A DNA stretch of 64,000 bases from Eriocheir sinensis (GCF_024679095.1 NW_026111611.1:60001-124000), one strand, 5' to 3'; numbered from the stretch's first letter, positions 52,000-64,000 are shown. The notes: generated by a model from the sequence alone, not told the origin. Made by a program: numbers and translations.

Positions 52000-52600
52000 G
52001 AGGCTGAGCCTTTTTGGGCGAGTGCAGAGTGCAGACGCTGCTGTGTTCCCGAGGAGTGCGAGACTGAGACTGTTCAGACGCTGCGGTGTTCCCGAGAAGT
52101 GCGAGACTGAGACTGTCTGGGCCAGCACAGAGGAGCGATGCAGAGTGTGTTGGAAGGAGGATACCGAGGACACGAGATGCCAGGGCGGAGAGGAGGAGGA
52201 GCTTCGTGAACGCAACAGAGGAGCTACGCCACGCACTCCGGGCGGCACTCTGCAGCAGCGATGAGCGTGAAGCCTCCAGGGCTACTCTGGCATCACCTCC
52301 TCGCCGCTCCGCCTCTGCTGCCCCTGAAGGCGTGCTCCAGGGCCAGGAAGGCGTGGGCAAGGAGGGAACCCTTGCGTGGCCCCTGGTTAGAAGCCTCCAC
52401 GACCACGCTGGCCTGCTCCTCGCCCCTTCGCCTTCTGTTGGCCTGAAGGCGTGGGCAAAGAAGGAGCCCTTGACGCGGCCTAATTAGGGGAAGCCTCCAG
52501 GACCACGCTGGCCCATGCTCCTCGCCCTTCGCCTTCTGTTGGCCTGAAGGCGTGGGCAAAGAGGAGCCCTTGATGTGGCCCTAAGGGCGGCTGCCTCACG
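52000..52600. repeat. GC-rich tandem repeats beside the spacer gene
   Basis: A short repeat of about 47-50 bp lies at 52,040-52,120 (TGTTCCCGAGRAGTGCGAGA twice). A 100-120-bp unit follows at about 52,268, 52,390 and 52,492 (GAAGCCTCCA, CGCTGGCC, CTCCTCGCCC, GGCCTGAAGGCGTGGGCAAA). On the minus strand the longer repeat lies just downstream of the gene at 52,635, so it may be in its 3' UTR. Confidence 0.8.
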
Positions 52601-52634
52601 CCCCTTACTGCTCGCCGCCGCTGCCGCCCTGCCG

Positions 52635-53592
52635 CTAATCCTCGCGGCCAATGGGTGACCACCAGATGGCCGTTGCCATGATTGCCGCGGAGCCCAACAT
52701 GAGCAGGGCGGGGCGGGCGTATTGCCACGCCACCCCCAGCCTCTCCAGGAAGCCGCCACCCGCCTTCCCCGGGCTTCCGGCAGGCCCCCGCCCGGCGCCC
52801 TGCTCGGCGTCCTCCTCCAAAGTCTCCCAGCCACTGCCATCCGAGGACTCGCCACTTTCATCCTCCTCGTCCGCTCCTTCGGTGTCCGCCTCCAGCCACT
52901 GTCGTCGTCAGCTGTGTCTCCGTCAGCCTCGTCACTCTTTTCTTCAGTATCCTCGTGTTTACCTTCATCGCGCGCCTCCCAGCGACTCTCGTCGTCGGCT
53001 GTGTCTCCGTCAGCCTCGTAACTCTTTTCTTCAGTCTCCTTGTGTTTTCCTTCATCGCGCGCCTCCCAGCGACTCTCCTCATCGCTGTCTTTCTTCTGTT
53101 CGGCATTGCCAGGGTCTTGGGCGCCCGGTTCCAGCCCTGGGTCAATATACATCCTGTATCGTTGCCGCTTGGGTGGGGCAGTCTTGATAACGTCAAACGG
53201 CCACACTGCTGTCGCCTCCTGCAGTGGCCGGTGCGCCTTCAGCAGGGTGACCTTCTCCTGTCGACGTGCAGTGAAAAACTCATGTTTGAGCTGCTCTGCT
53301 TCAACTGCCTCATGAAGGTGTTGGGCTCCAATTTGGCCACGCGCTTCTCACCGCGGAGCAGCGCCAGGGTCAACCGTACCTGTGCGCCGCCCTTGGCGCA
53401 GGTCCTGACAAGCTGAGCCATGTCCAGGAAGGAGTAGGTGACGACGGGGCGCACCACGAGGTCAACGTATGTGAACCTGGCAACCTTCTTCGTCTCCGTG
53501 AAGCGCCAACCCCCCCAGCCCCAGCGCCGCCGCACCACGCTCACCGCGACGCTGCAGGTGTCGGGCACGGCCACCGAGCAAACGCCCTGCAT
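52635..53592 (-). CDS. unrecognised acidic protein with C-terminal membrane segment, two apparent frameshifts
   Basis: Family not recognised. About 319 codons in three successive frames. The ATG at 53,590-53,592 follows an in-frame stop. The N-terminal 110 residues are basic and hydrophobic, with 'RRRWGWGGWRF' and 'LLRGEKRVAKLEPNTF'. A one-base shift near 53,300 leads to a segment with 'WPFDVIKTAPPKRQRY', then an acidic stretch with a 29-residue repeat twice ('ESRWEARDEGKH' begins each), encoded by 87-bp repeats at about 52,903-53,077. A second one-base shift near 52,890 leads to more acidic residues, a Gly-rich linker and the hydrophobic segment 'ALLMLGSAAIMATAIWW', ending at a TAG seven residues later. 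That layout suggests a tail-anchored protein facing the cytosol. It is intronless and GC-rich, unlike the AT-rich hAT DNA around it. It could be a retrocopy, an endogenous viral gene or a host gene caught in the transposon. Confidence 0.55.
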
Positions 53593-53984
<392 letters not shown>

Positions 53985-54149
53985 GACGAAGAAGAGAACT
54001 AAGAAAAAGAGCATTAAGTAAATGAAGACAGAAAAAGTCACCAATCAAAGCAAAGCAAACTCGTAACTCAAACACGCAATGTATTATAAGAAAAAAGAAG
54101 CTCATTAATAATGTAAATAATGCATCAACGCCGTACGTCATTTTTCACG

Positions 54150-55575
54150 AGACATAAAAGTAAAATTTGTAGCAATCCAGGATTCTAACACGTTCTCGCA
54201 GATTCAGATCACAGGGTAGTAGTAGTAGTAGTCGGTCCAGGAGTTTGCCTTTGTAACGGCACTCCCTGATGTGTCTACTGTCTGGGTCTATTGTTTTCCT
54301 TTTTCTTTCATTCTTTTTTCTCTTATTGTCCAAAACTTGTGTACTGTTGTTTTCGTTTGTTCGGTGTGTTCATTTTCAAATAAATTTTTTCCAATGGTGT
54401 CGTCCTCTTCTTCCTCGTAAGGCTGTTGCGGCCTCACGCACTTTATTCTTTCCTCTGCACAGGCCGGGCACCAGAGCAGGAAGTGTCGCAGGTCTTCGTG
54501 TTCAGCTTCACACATGTCACACTTGGTTTCCTCTTGCCGGTGTCTGTTTCTGTCTTTTAGTTGCATGTTGTTTGTCCTGCATCTGAATAGCACTTCTGAG
54601 GCTTGGTTGTTGTTGTATACCTCCTCTTGTCCTCCCAACTCCTGTCTCCATTTTCTATATATCTTAAGGCTTGCTTTCTCATTCATTTGCCTCTTCCACT
54701 CTCTTGTATCCACCTCTCTCATTCTCTGCTTTATACTCTCCTTTGTCTCATTCCTCCACTCACTCAGTCCCTCTGTTGCTCTCAGTTCATTCAACAAATC
54801 TTTCACCCACCTACTTTGTCTCTTCTCTATCATCTCCTCTCCACCCTTCTCACCAAATCGTTTCCTTCCACAAGAACATACCTTAAGCACTTCCTGTCCC
54901 TCCCTTATCCTGTTTTAACACTGGGCTTCCTATTCCCCCTGAGTGCTGCTTCCTGTGCATACATTGGTGCCCTCAAAATCTTCCTGTACACCCATTCTCT
55001 ATCCTCTGCAACTTTTTTATGTCTGTCTTTGTGATGTTTATTATATTTACCCCGTACAGGATGGATGGCAGTGCAACATTTTTCCAATAAGTCTTTCCTA
55101 TTAACATTCTTGAACAGCTCTTTTCAATTACATTGTATGTCATATTTGGTAGCCTTCTCGCTTTCCTGAACATTTCTTCCTTTTGCATTTGAAAACAGTT
55201 CCTCTTGTCATTGACTATTATTCCTAAATATTTAATTCTATCCCCAACACTAATGCCCCCTATATTTTCTGGTTTGTTTTCCATATTAAAAATGATAATA
55301 TTGCTTTTCTGTTTATTTACTTCTAGTCCATATTCTTTAGCTATAGTCTCCATCTTCTCTATCACCTGTACTGCTTCCCTACACTGTTGCCAAAGCATGC
55401 CATCATCTGCAAAGAAGAGTGAGGTAATCCTGAACGCCTCATCTTTGTACCCACATTCTAGCTCCTCTAGCTCCTGAACTATTTTAAAAGTAATCATCTT
55501 AAACATTGTAGTTGAGGCAGTACATCCCTGTCTAATCCCACTGGTCACTTCTGTTTCTATTTCCTCCTCTTCTTT
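54150..55575 (-). mobile_element. 5'-truncated LINE (LINE-3), RT second half and C-terminal zinc motif, minus strand
   Basis: The 5' piece (54,973-55,548) begins with the RT motif 'SGIRQGCTAS' and has 'LFFADDGMLW' as the catalytic box, then 'YLGIIVND'. A frame change near 55,000 leads through 'APMYAQEAALRG' to a 200-codon C-terminal piece (54,288-54,890). That piece has 'CDMCEAEHEDLRHFLLWCP', a CCHC-like cysteine/histidine cluster seen at the C-terminus of several LINE families. It lacks the endonuclease. The protein differs clearly from LINE-1 and LINE-2, so this is a third family. Clade not determined. Confidence 0.8.
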
Positions 55576-57302
55576 ATCGTATTATAAGACATTTCGCCGC
55601 CCAAGAACACATATTTGACAAGGCTTTCGTAGGAGTTTGGGTCATTTCTTTTTTTAATTCTGATTTCCGTATGTGTATTTTTACATTACTGATACAATTT
55701 TATGCTCGTGTGATGCAGAATTTTCTCAGGAAGATGATGGGGGTCTCAGTTTTTCTTGAACATGAATGTTGGGGTCAGGAAACAGGGTGGCGGTGAGGTG
55801 TGTGAGGCCGTCGGTTTTGGATGAACTGCGCACACCCACGGACCCAGGCCGGCTGCTCTCATATCATTATATATTCTCTTGTAGTTTTGAACAGAAAAAA
55901 AGGAGCACCATCATCATCCTCTCTTTATTTTCCATTTGGTGTATGTTCATTTTATGTGTCTTTGACTTTGAACTTTAAGGTTTCAACTTCAGAGACAGTA
56001 CTTATATTGTGTGGACTCCCATTAACTGAACTAATTATGAAAAAAAAAAAAAAAATCCAGAAGCTCAGAATATAGCTGGATATCGCAGACCTTAAACACA
56101 CATTAAATACAAAGGTAAATTGTGACCTGACACCAAACAAACCATCTGAATTCTTGGCACCGGTCTTGGAAACGTTTAAAATGGCGTACGGAATTAATCC
56201 TCAAATTTTGATACCTTTGTCCAGTAGGTCTCCACCAAATCCTCTACAGCCCCTACTACTTGGTCTCCTCCCTTCTTTGTTTTCCACCTGGTTTTCGTTA
56301 CGGTACGCTGGATATCGTAGACCTTAATCACCTCAATTTTGTCCATCTCAATTCAGCAATCTTTTAGCCCAGCACCTCACTGACTTGCCTAACAAATCAG
56401 AGCACTCATTGTACGTACGCGCTTCCATTCACTCCCGTCGCAACAAATGTCATTCTTAAAAGGACTTGATCATTTTCGCAACTCTTTAAACTGATTGACT
56501 GACTAACTGACGATGTGGGTAAGTGAATGAGACAAGGAAGAGGAGGCGAGGATGGAGAAAATGAACGAGAACAAGGAAAGTGAAAAATGATAGCAGAGAG
56601 AGAGAGAGATAGCAACCGTTTAGTGGAGGTGTCACCGTGGGTAAAGGAGCTAGTCTGTTAAATGAGTGGAAGGGTGGGCAGGGAAGGGCGCGGAATGAGG
56701 TCAGCAGCAGAACACTTAACAGGGACATTGCCAGCGAGGAGGAGGACAGGAGGCAGCAGAGGAGGCGAGGGCGAGGAGGAGCGACCAGGCAGAATTATCG
56801 AAAATGTGAAATGTTGGTGAGACATGACGACGGCGGCAGGAGAGTGAGAAGCGGTGAAACATAAGAGAGAGAGAGAGAGAGATACTAATATTTAGCGAGA
56901 GGCTAAACCCTGGCCATGCTGAGATTAGGCTGAAACTAAGCTCCTTAGAATATTATTGCTCAGTGCATAAGCGTTGATAGGAATGGAGGAGGAGGAGGAG
57001 GAGGACGAGAAGGACAAAGGAACAGAAAGGAAGAACAAACAACAGCAGACCTGCTGGTCCTTACGAGGTTGTTTGTGACAAGCTACACTAACTATCTAAT
57101 CAAAGGTGGAAGATGAAGGACAGCAAAGGCGAAGGCTCCTCCCCACCCCCCCATCCCTCCAGCCAAAGCTGGCAGGAAAGGAAAAAGAACCATGCAGCAT
57201 GGAAAAATTCCATGGAATTTATGTAGGAAAGAGGAAAAAACTACCATTACTGCTACCACTAACCGGGCGATAAAAGCGGACAAGGACACCAGTATTCGAA
57301 AG
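55576..57302. other. gene-free spacer
   Basis: No gene supported. 'GCTGGATATCG', then AGACCTTAA, occurs at about 56,077 and 56,308, a minor duplication. Short (GA)n at about 56,595-56,609 and 56,863-56,881. (GGA)n at about 56,985-57,005. Confidence 0.4.
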
Positions 57303-58445
57303 AACTTAACGTTATTACGACAATGAGTAATATTTTAGTTGCTGGTTGGATTCAAAACACTTGTCTAATCTATTCTTGAAGGCCGTAACTGTTGTACTAT
57401 CAACGACATCACAAGGTAGAGAGTTCCAAACATTAACAACTCGATTGAAGAAGAAGTGTTTAGCTTCGTGCGACGAGAATCTTTTACCACTTATCTTCAA
57501 ATTGTGATTTCTTCTTGTTTTATTTGATCGATCAATTGTTAAGCAATCTTCCACATTAATATCACTGAATCCTTTGAACATTTTAAACACTTCTATTAGA
57601 TCGCCTCGCATTCTTCGTTTTGATAGGCTGAATAAATTTACTTCTTTAAGCCTTTGTTCATATGACAAATTTCTCAACTTAGGAATCATCTTTGTTACTC
57701 TTCGTTGGACCCGTTCCAACTTTTCTATGTCTTTTCTGTAGTAGGGAGACCAAAACTGTACACAGTACTCTAGACGGGGTCGAACCAACGAATTATACAG
57801 TTTTAATATTACTTTTTCCGATTTATTATTAAAGACTCGTCCGATGAAGCCAACCAATTTGTTTGCAGTTTTAACTATCTCTGAACAATGCTGACCGGGC
57901 TTTAAATCGCTTGATATAGTGATTCCAAGATCCTTTTCTTTACTTACTGCAGAAAGTTGTTGGCCATTCATTACGTACCGAACGCGATTGTTATTTTTTC
58001 CGATGTGCAACACTTTACATTTGTCAACGTTAAATTTCATTTGCCATTGATTGGCCCAACGTACGTCGATCTATATCTGATTGTAAAGCTTCTTCGTCGA
58101 GTGTCGCAGTTACTTTACTAGCAATTTTTGTGTCATCAGCAAATTTTGATACTTTGCAAGTGAGCCCATCATCGATATCATTAACATAAATTAAGAAGAG
58201 CATGGGGCCAAGCACTCATCCTTGAGGTACGCCGCTTTTGACATCGAGCCAGTTAGATGTAACACCGTTTAGAACTACTCTCTGTTTCCGCTCAGAGAGC
58301 CAGTCCGCAAGCCAATTGTGAATGTTACCCGAGATACCGTGCGCCAGTAGTTTGCTGAGCAATCATTGGTGGGGGACCTTATCAAATGCCTTTTGAAAAT
58401 CCAGATATATGATATCTACTGATCTGCTTTCATCGAACACCTCAA
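57303..58445 (-). mobile_element. 5'-truncated CR1-type LINE (LINE-4), minus strand
   Basis: RT from 'YLDFQKAFDKVPH' (about 58,390) through 'SGVPQG', a stop, 'VLGPMLF', and 'KFADDTKIA' (catalytic FADD, about 58,140). A 241-codon C-terminal frame at 57,315-58,040 follows, starting 'MKFNVDKCKVLHIG'. Breaks: TGA at about 58,350 and 58,222, and a frame shift near 58,060. It is related to LINE-2 but clearly a different subfamily. The ORF reaches the 3' end with little UTR. Confidence 0.88.
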
Positions 58446-58799
58446 AAACGGAGGAAGAGGAGAAGAAAGACATGGACTAGGAGGTAGAGAAGGCAAAGCA
58501 GGAGGAAGCAGGAGGAGGCGAAGCAGGAGGAAGAGGAGAAGGAAGAGAACTAGTGGGAGCTGTAAAGGGAAGATTTAGACGAGATGGAGACCGACTGGAC
58601 AGAAGCATGAATTTTTGTGCCTGTAACCTTTAGACCGCCTACTTCTGACCTGAGACCGGTGCCCTGAAATGTATCCGGTGGAACACCCTTTTTTCCCCAC
58701 ATATATTCGCGGCATGTTTATCGAAAACGTACACGGTGAAATCCTACTGATAACGTTGCCTGAGGTAGATACAACGACTATAACATCTTTATTGTAGTC
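58446..58799. other. purine-rich DNA before hAT copy B
   Basis: GGAAGGAG-type DNA at 58,450-58,560, then unassigned sequence. The last eight bases (58,792-58,799, TTGTAGTC) are the left flank of B and match no other hAT flank here. Confidence 0.5.
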
Positions 58800-61135
58800 C
58801 AGGGGTCGGCAGCCTTTTGAACATAGAGTGCCAAGTCTAATTAATGCCTTTTCTTTTACTACCTTGCGTGCCAGGTGTTATTTTTTCCCACATTATAAAG
58901 CGTATGTCCTATGGAAATTGAGCTCATAATCATAGACATAGACTCATAGAGTATGTAGTGACCATTATAACTAAAGTAAAGTGTATTTTCCTGCACATGT
59001 ATAACATAAATGTTACCTTTTTGTAGCAATTAGCATTCCTTGTAACTAAAAATATATTATTTTTTTATTTAAAATTTATATTCACAATATTAATGCGATC
59101 CTTACCCTTGCTTCCCTTTGGCCAAAGTTGAAATTTCAGGTGAGTGTCTGGACACCTTGAGCTTCACACAACCCTCAGAATGATCCGTTGTAAGCTTGCT
59201 GCGATGGGGGTTGAGGATGTGCCTCATGTGTGAAAATATCTGCTCACATTGATATGTAGATCCAAATGCTCATAGCAATGCAAAAGCTACCTTCTTCATG
59301 CAATTTAATTTATCAGGCAGTGAGGTCCAGGAACTTAATATGGAGGCTGCATGATCATTCGTACTAGTTTCCAATATTTCTCGAAGATCTTTAAATTTAG
59401 CTGACCACAATGATGAGGCCTGAAGGCCAATCAACTGCATTTCCAACTCCTCAGTTTCCATCCACTCAAAGAGAGACTCGTCCAACTCATGTCTTTAAAG
59501 GTGTCTGGTCTGATTAAAAACGAAAACACTGGGCCTGTGTGTTGGAAATCTTGAAATCTGATTGAGGACTCAGACTTTAATTCTTGCATGTACACCTGAA
59601 GATCAGTAGTGTTGACAGGATGAATTGCAGACAAGTTCTTCAAGTTTTTGAAGTAACGGAAAGAACCAGTTTTGATATCTGATGAGTAAACTGCAAGCTT
59701 TGCAACAAATGCCTTCCAAATATCATACAAATCCATCACTGTTTTTCCTGCACCTTGCAAGATAAGATTGAGGTCATTTAGATGTTTGGTGAAGTCTGAG
59801 AGAAACATAAGTTTCACAGTCCAGTCTCTGTCCTCCAGCTCAGGATAGTCTTGGCCTTTTTCTGATAAAAAAAAATCTTAATTTCATCAAAGCATTCCAC
59901 AAACCTCTCCAATACCTTCCCACAGCTTAACCACCTAACATTGCTGTGCAAGGGTGTATCTTTGTAAGCACTGTCCGCCTCTTCAAGGAAAGCTTGAAAC
60001 TGCCTGTGCGTAAGAGAAGAGTGTGCAACAAGAAAATTCACTACTGTTGTAACAGTAGCATCACTTTGTTGAGATCCGAGCTCGAGATCTTGGCACATAA
60101 ATTTTCTTGATGAATTATGCAGTGCAATTTCAGAATGGGGTGCCCAATTTTATCCTCAACCATCTTAGTAAAACCCTTGTTTTTTCCTACCATGGCAGGG
60201 GCACCATCCGTTGTAACTGCAAAAATCTTTCTTATGTCAACCCCTCTGTCCTCAAAATGATCAGTGAATGTCTTCAGTATGTCCTCTCCCTTGGTAGTGC
60301 CATACATAGGTTTAAGACAGCACAGCTCCTCGTGTATCTCTGTGTCACTATACCTGGCAAAACAGCCAAGCAGAGATGTCATTTATATCCACGCTTTCAT
60401 CCAGGGCCACACTGAACACAGGTGTAGTTGTTAAAGCAACAGTTTGTTGCTCACTTATTAGAAGCCATTTCAAATACGTCTCTCCACGGTCCTAGCTGAG
60501 ACAGTCATGTCTTTTATCCTTGAGATGATCATGTGTTTGTTTGATATGCCATCAAATAACACCTCAGAGCACTCTAGAAGCTGCTTTATAAAATCTCCAT
60601 CAGTAAAAGGCTTTCCATGCTTGGAAATACCTGAGCTTGTTTGTAACTGGCCTCCAGTTGCATTGTTTTTTGCTTAGCACGTAAACACATTACTTTGTTT
60701 CTCATAGCGCGATACTGCTTTCTTAATCGCTGCAGCCTTGTCTGTACTGTCCTTGAAAGTCTTCTCGTGTCTTGTTTCAAAGTGTCTTTTAACACTCGAT
60801 GTGCGGCACGACATTCTCGCAGCAGAGCACACACAGCACGATCATTCTGCTGAATAAATCCAAAGTCATTTGTCCATGATGACTGAAATGATCGGACATC
60901 AAGCTTGACTTTTTCGCAGTAGCCATGGCGACAGTAACTGAAAAGAGTGTCACTCACGGCGGCTAATAGGTTACTGAAGCAGAAATAACGTTGCCGCTGC
61001 GTGACTGATGCGTCAGCAGCAGCAATGTGTCAAATACTCGATTTACATCTCGTTGTACTACGTATTCTATATCGCAGGTACGAAACATTGTCGTTTTAAT
61101 TCAATGTATCAGGAAAGAATGATTTAAAATCGTTC
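58800..61135 (-). mobile_element. hAT copy B (left end intact, right end lost)
   Basis: Begins CAGGGGTCGGCAGCCTTTT, the best-preserved left terminus. It is nearly identical to A across the transposase and stops at 61,135, short of the (CT)n tract and right terminus, where copy C begins head-to-tail. Confidence 0.9.
59090..60926 (-). pseudogene. hAT transposase, copy B
   Basis: Same domain order as copy A, from ATG at 60,924-60,926 to TAA at 59,090-59,092. It shares with A the one-base loss in 'CAACTCATGTCTTT' (59,483-59,496; C has CACTGTC) and the altered 'GTAGCATCACTTTG' (60,055-60,068). Extra private indels lie near 60,360 and 60,460-60,480. Not functional as read. Confidence 0.88.
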
Positions 61136-61393
61136 CCCTCTCTCTAATGCCTTTTCTTTTACTACCTTGCGTGCCAGGTGTTATTTTTTCCCACATTATA
61201 AAGCGTATGTCCTATGGAAATTGAGATCATAATCATAGACATAGACTCATAGAGTATGGAGTGACCATTATAACTAAAGTAAAGTGTATTTTCCTGCACA
61301 TGTATAACATAGATGTTACCTTTTTGTAGCAATTAGCATTCCTTGTAACTAAAGATATAATTTTTTTTTTATTTTAAATTTATACTCACAATA

Positions 61394-63236
61394 TTAATGC
61401 GATCCTTGCCCTTGCTTCCCTTTGGCCAGAGTTGAAATTTCAGGTGAGTATCTGGACACATTGAGCTTCACACAACCGTCAGAATGATCCGTTGTAAGCT
61501 TGCTGCGATGGGGGTTGAGAATGTGCCTCATGTGTGAAAATATCTGCTCACATTGATATGTAGATCCAAATGCTCATAGCAATGCAAAAGCTACCTTCTT
61601 CATGCAATTTAATTTATCAGGCAGTGAGGTCCAGGAACTTAATATGGAGGCTGCATGATCATTCGTACTAGTTTCCAATATTTCTCGAAAATCTTTAAAT
61701 TTAGCTGACCACAATGATGAGGCCTGAAGGTCAATCAACTGCATTTTCAACTCCTCAGTTTCCATCCACTCAAAGAGAGACTCGTCCAACTCACTGTCTT
61801 TAAAGGTGTCTGATCTGATTAAAAACGAAAACACTGGGCAAATGTGTTGGAAATCTTGAAATCTGATTGAGGACTCAGACTTTAATTCTTGCATGTACAC
61901 CTGAAGATCAGTAGTGTTGACAGGATGAATTGCAGACAAGTTCTTCAAGTTTTTGAAGTAACGGAAAGAACCAGTTTTGATATCTGATGAGTAAACTGCA
62001 AGCTTTGCAACAAATGCCTTCCAAATATCATACAAATCCATCACTGTTTTTCCTGCACCTTGCAAGATAAGATTGAGGTCATTTAGATGTTTGGTGATGT
62101 CTGGGAGAAACATAAGTTTCACAGTCCAGTCTCTGTCCTCCAGCTCAGGATAGTCTTGGCCTTTTTCTGATAAAAAAAAAAATCTTCATTTCATCAAAGC
62201 ATTCCACAAACCTCTCCAATACCTTCCCACAGCTTAACCACCTAACACTGCTGTGCAAGGGTATATCTTTGTAAGCACTGTCCACCTCTTCAAGGAAAGC
62301 TTGAAACTGCCTGTGCGTAAGAGAAGAGTGTGCAACAAGAAAATTCACTACTTTTGTAACAGTAGCCATCAATTTGTTGAGATCAGAGCTCGAGATCTTG
62401 GCACATAAATTTTCTTGATGAATTATGCAGTGCAATTTCAGAATGGGGTGCCCAATTTTATCCTCAACCATCTTAGTAAAACCCTTGTTTTTTCCTACCA
62501 TGGCAGGGGCACCATCCGTTGTAACTGCAAAAATCTTTCTTATGTCAACCCCTCTGTCCTCAAAATGATCAGTGAATGTCTTCAGTATGTCCTCTCCCTT
62601 GGTAGTGCCATACATAGGTTTAAGACAGCACAGCTCCTCGTGTATCTCTGTGTCACTATACCTGGCAAAAACAGCCAAGCGGGGAATGTCATTTATATCC
62701 ACGCTTTCATCCAGGGCCACACTGAACACAGGTGTAGTTGTTAAAGCAACAGTTTGTTGCTCACTTACATTAGCAGCCATTTCAGAAATACGTCTCTCCA
62801 CGGTCCTAGCTGAGAGTCATATCTTTTATCCTTGAGATGATCATGTGTTTGTTTCATATGCCATCAAATAACACCTAAGAGCACTCTAGGAAAGCTGCTT
62901 TTATAAAATCTCCATCAGTAAAGGCTTTCCATGCTTGGAAATACACAGAGCTGGTTTGTAACTGTCCTCAGTAGCATTGTATCTGTTAGACCATAAACAC
63001 ATTACAGTGTTTCTCATAGCGCGATACTGCTTTCTTAATAGCTGCAGCCGTGTCTGTACTGTCCATGAAAGTCGTCTCGTGTCTTGTTTCAAAGTGTCTT
63101 TAACACTCGATGTGCGGCACGACATTCTCGCAGCAGAGCACACACAGCACGATCATTCTGCTGAATAAATCCAAAGTCATTTGTCCATGATGACTGAAAT
63201 GATCGGACATCAAGCGGCTTTTTCGCAGTAGCCATG
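61394..63236 (-). pseudogene. hAT transposase, copy C (most intact)
   Basis: From ATG at 63,234-63,236 to TAA at 61,394-61,396. The 218-codon frame at 62,145-62,801 carries both catalytic Asp motifs ('ALDESVDIN' and 'TTDGAPAMVG') and runs unbroken across the stretch where A and B are shifted. The 182-codon frame at 61,574-62,122 also bridges the site of the A/B deletion. Frames are still broken near 62,150 (poly-A run), around 62,815 and in the BED finger, so it is a pseudogene, but nearest to the ancestral protein. Confidence 0.88.
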
Positions 63237-63467
63237 GCGACAGTAACTAGAATGAGTGTCACTCCGGCGGCTAAATAGTTACTGAAGCAGAAATTTGCCG
63301 CTGCGTGACTGATGCGTCAGCAGCGGCTACGTGTCTCATACTCGTTTACATCTCGTTGTACTCACGTATTCCTCATCGCGGGTACGAAACATTTTCGTTT
63401 TAATTCAATGTATCATAGGAAAGAATGATTTAAAATCGTTCGAAACTTAAACTGTGATAAAAGTGAG

Positions 63468-63473
<6 letters not shown>

Positions 63474-63556
<83 letters not shown>
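63474..63556. repeat. (CT)n inside hAT copy C
   Basis: 82 bases of (TC)n at the site where copy A has 34. Confidence 0.95.
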
Positions 63557-63560
<4 letters not shown>

Positions 63561-63640
63561 TTCTGTTTTTTAACTTTTTCTTTGCTTCTTCGAATCACGT
63601 GGCGTGCCATATGCAAGCACACTGCGATATAGATCCCCTG

Positions 63641-63663
63641 CCAAAGGTCTGCGACGCACCCTG
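63641..63663. repeat. right terminal inverted repeat of hAT copy C
   Basis: CCAAAGGTCTGCGACGCACCCTG-type end (23 bases), degenerate relative to copy A but keeping CCAAAGGT and the final CCCTG. Confidence 0.7.
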
Positions 63664-63671
63664 AATTAAAG
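63664..63671. repeat. target-site duplication, right (AATTAAAG)
   Basis: Identical to 48,478-48,485. Confidence 0.7.
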
Positions 63672-63879
63672 TTTTAAATGACATTGCAGCATGTTGAGGA
63701 TGGAAGGCTATTCTAATATTGGTGTTACTTTCTTTCAGGTGTGGCCAGGTGTTGCAACCCTCCAATAAGCACCTGTACCAATCTGGATAGAGATGTGTAG
63801 TACACAGTGTAAGGACAATCCAGTTGTCAGTCAAACATCTGGCACTGTTCCCCAAAAGAGCTGACAAACTCCGAGCCAA
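63672..63879. other. unassigned right flank of composite
   Basis: No gene recognised. A minus-strand open frame crosses it into the hAT end and is probably chance. Confidence 0.35.
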
Positions 63880-64000
63880 GTTTTTTTTTTCTTTACACTC
63901 TGGCCTATAGCGCTGGTAGGCTTTCTTCAGGGGACTGGTGGTCGACCCAAGCCCGTCATGGCGCAGGCAAGTGTTTATAGCAGCACCATTTCTTCTTGGC
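63880..64000 (-). mobile_element. SINE 3' part, runs off the window
   Basis: Poly-T at about 63,880-63,890, then 'TTTACACTCTGGCCTATAGC' and GCTGGTAGGCTT, the 3' end of the SINE family seen at 25,710-26,074. Confidence 0.85.

Larger units (their letters stand above)
61140..63663 (-). mobile_element. hAT copy C (left end lost, right end intact)
   Basis: Starts within the left subterminal region (TAATGCCTTTTC at about 61,145), directly after B, and continues to a right terminus ending GCACCCTG at 63,663. Together B and C supply one left and one right terminus. Confidence 0.9.

Noticed and set aside
54514..55034. Plus-strand frames of 134 and 143 codons
   Set aside because: Antisense to the LINE-3 C-terminal domain.

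Overview
The window is eukaryotic genomic DNA with almost no conventional gene content. It looks like a decapod crustacean, most likely a crab. The evidence is the density and length of di- and trinucleotide microsatellites, the C-terminal protein signature of the LINE copies, and tRNA-derived SINEs of a style known from decapods. The organism call is inference; nothing here names a species.

Layout. 0-5.6 kb: a 26-bp minisatellite split by a 3.3-kb minus-strand LINE (LINE-1). 5.6-11.4 kb: a decayed LINE 3' end, pyrimidine-rich DNA, a compound (TC)n/(CA)n array and two minisatellites (about 70 bp and 100 bp). 11.4-15.5 kb: a nearly full-length plus-strand CR1-type LINE (LINE-2) with an esterase-type ORF1, an endonuclease/RT ORF2 and a (TC)n 3' tail. 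20-25 kb: 56-bp and 40-bp minisatellites between two copies of a 0.5-kb segment. 25.4-26.3 kb: a LINE-2 3' fragment interrupted by a SINE. 28.8-31.7 kb: two blocks of a 145-bp tandem repeat. 32.1-34.9 kb: a 1.1-kb tandem unit carrying LINE-1 3' ends. 34.9-38.1 kb: microsatellites. 38.1-39.9 kb: a third LINE-2 copy. 40.2-43.7 kb: a 1.8-kb tandem duplication, each unit holding a long (AT)n array and a SINE head. 44.6 kb: a possible first coding exon.

The most notable structure is 48.48-63.67 kb. A complete hAT element (A), a 7.55-kb spacer and a fused hAT pair (B-C) are bracketed by an identical 8-bp direct repeat (AATTAAAG) lying exactly outside the two outermost termini. The inner flanks do not match each other or the outer repeat. 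This is what a 15.2-kb composite hAT transposition would leave. The spacer holds an unrecognised GC-rich gene for an acidic protein with a C-terminal membrane segment, and two decayed LINEs. Copy A carries a 237-bp foldback MITE that B and C lack.

Most coding sequence is broken by one- or two-base indels. Paralogous copies often carry different indels at the same site, so some breaks may be assembly error. No tRNA, rRNA or complete host gene can be supported.
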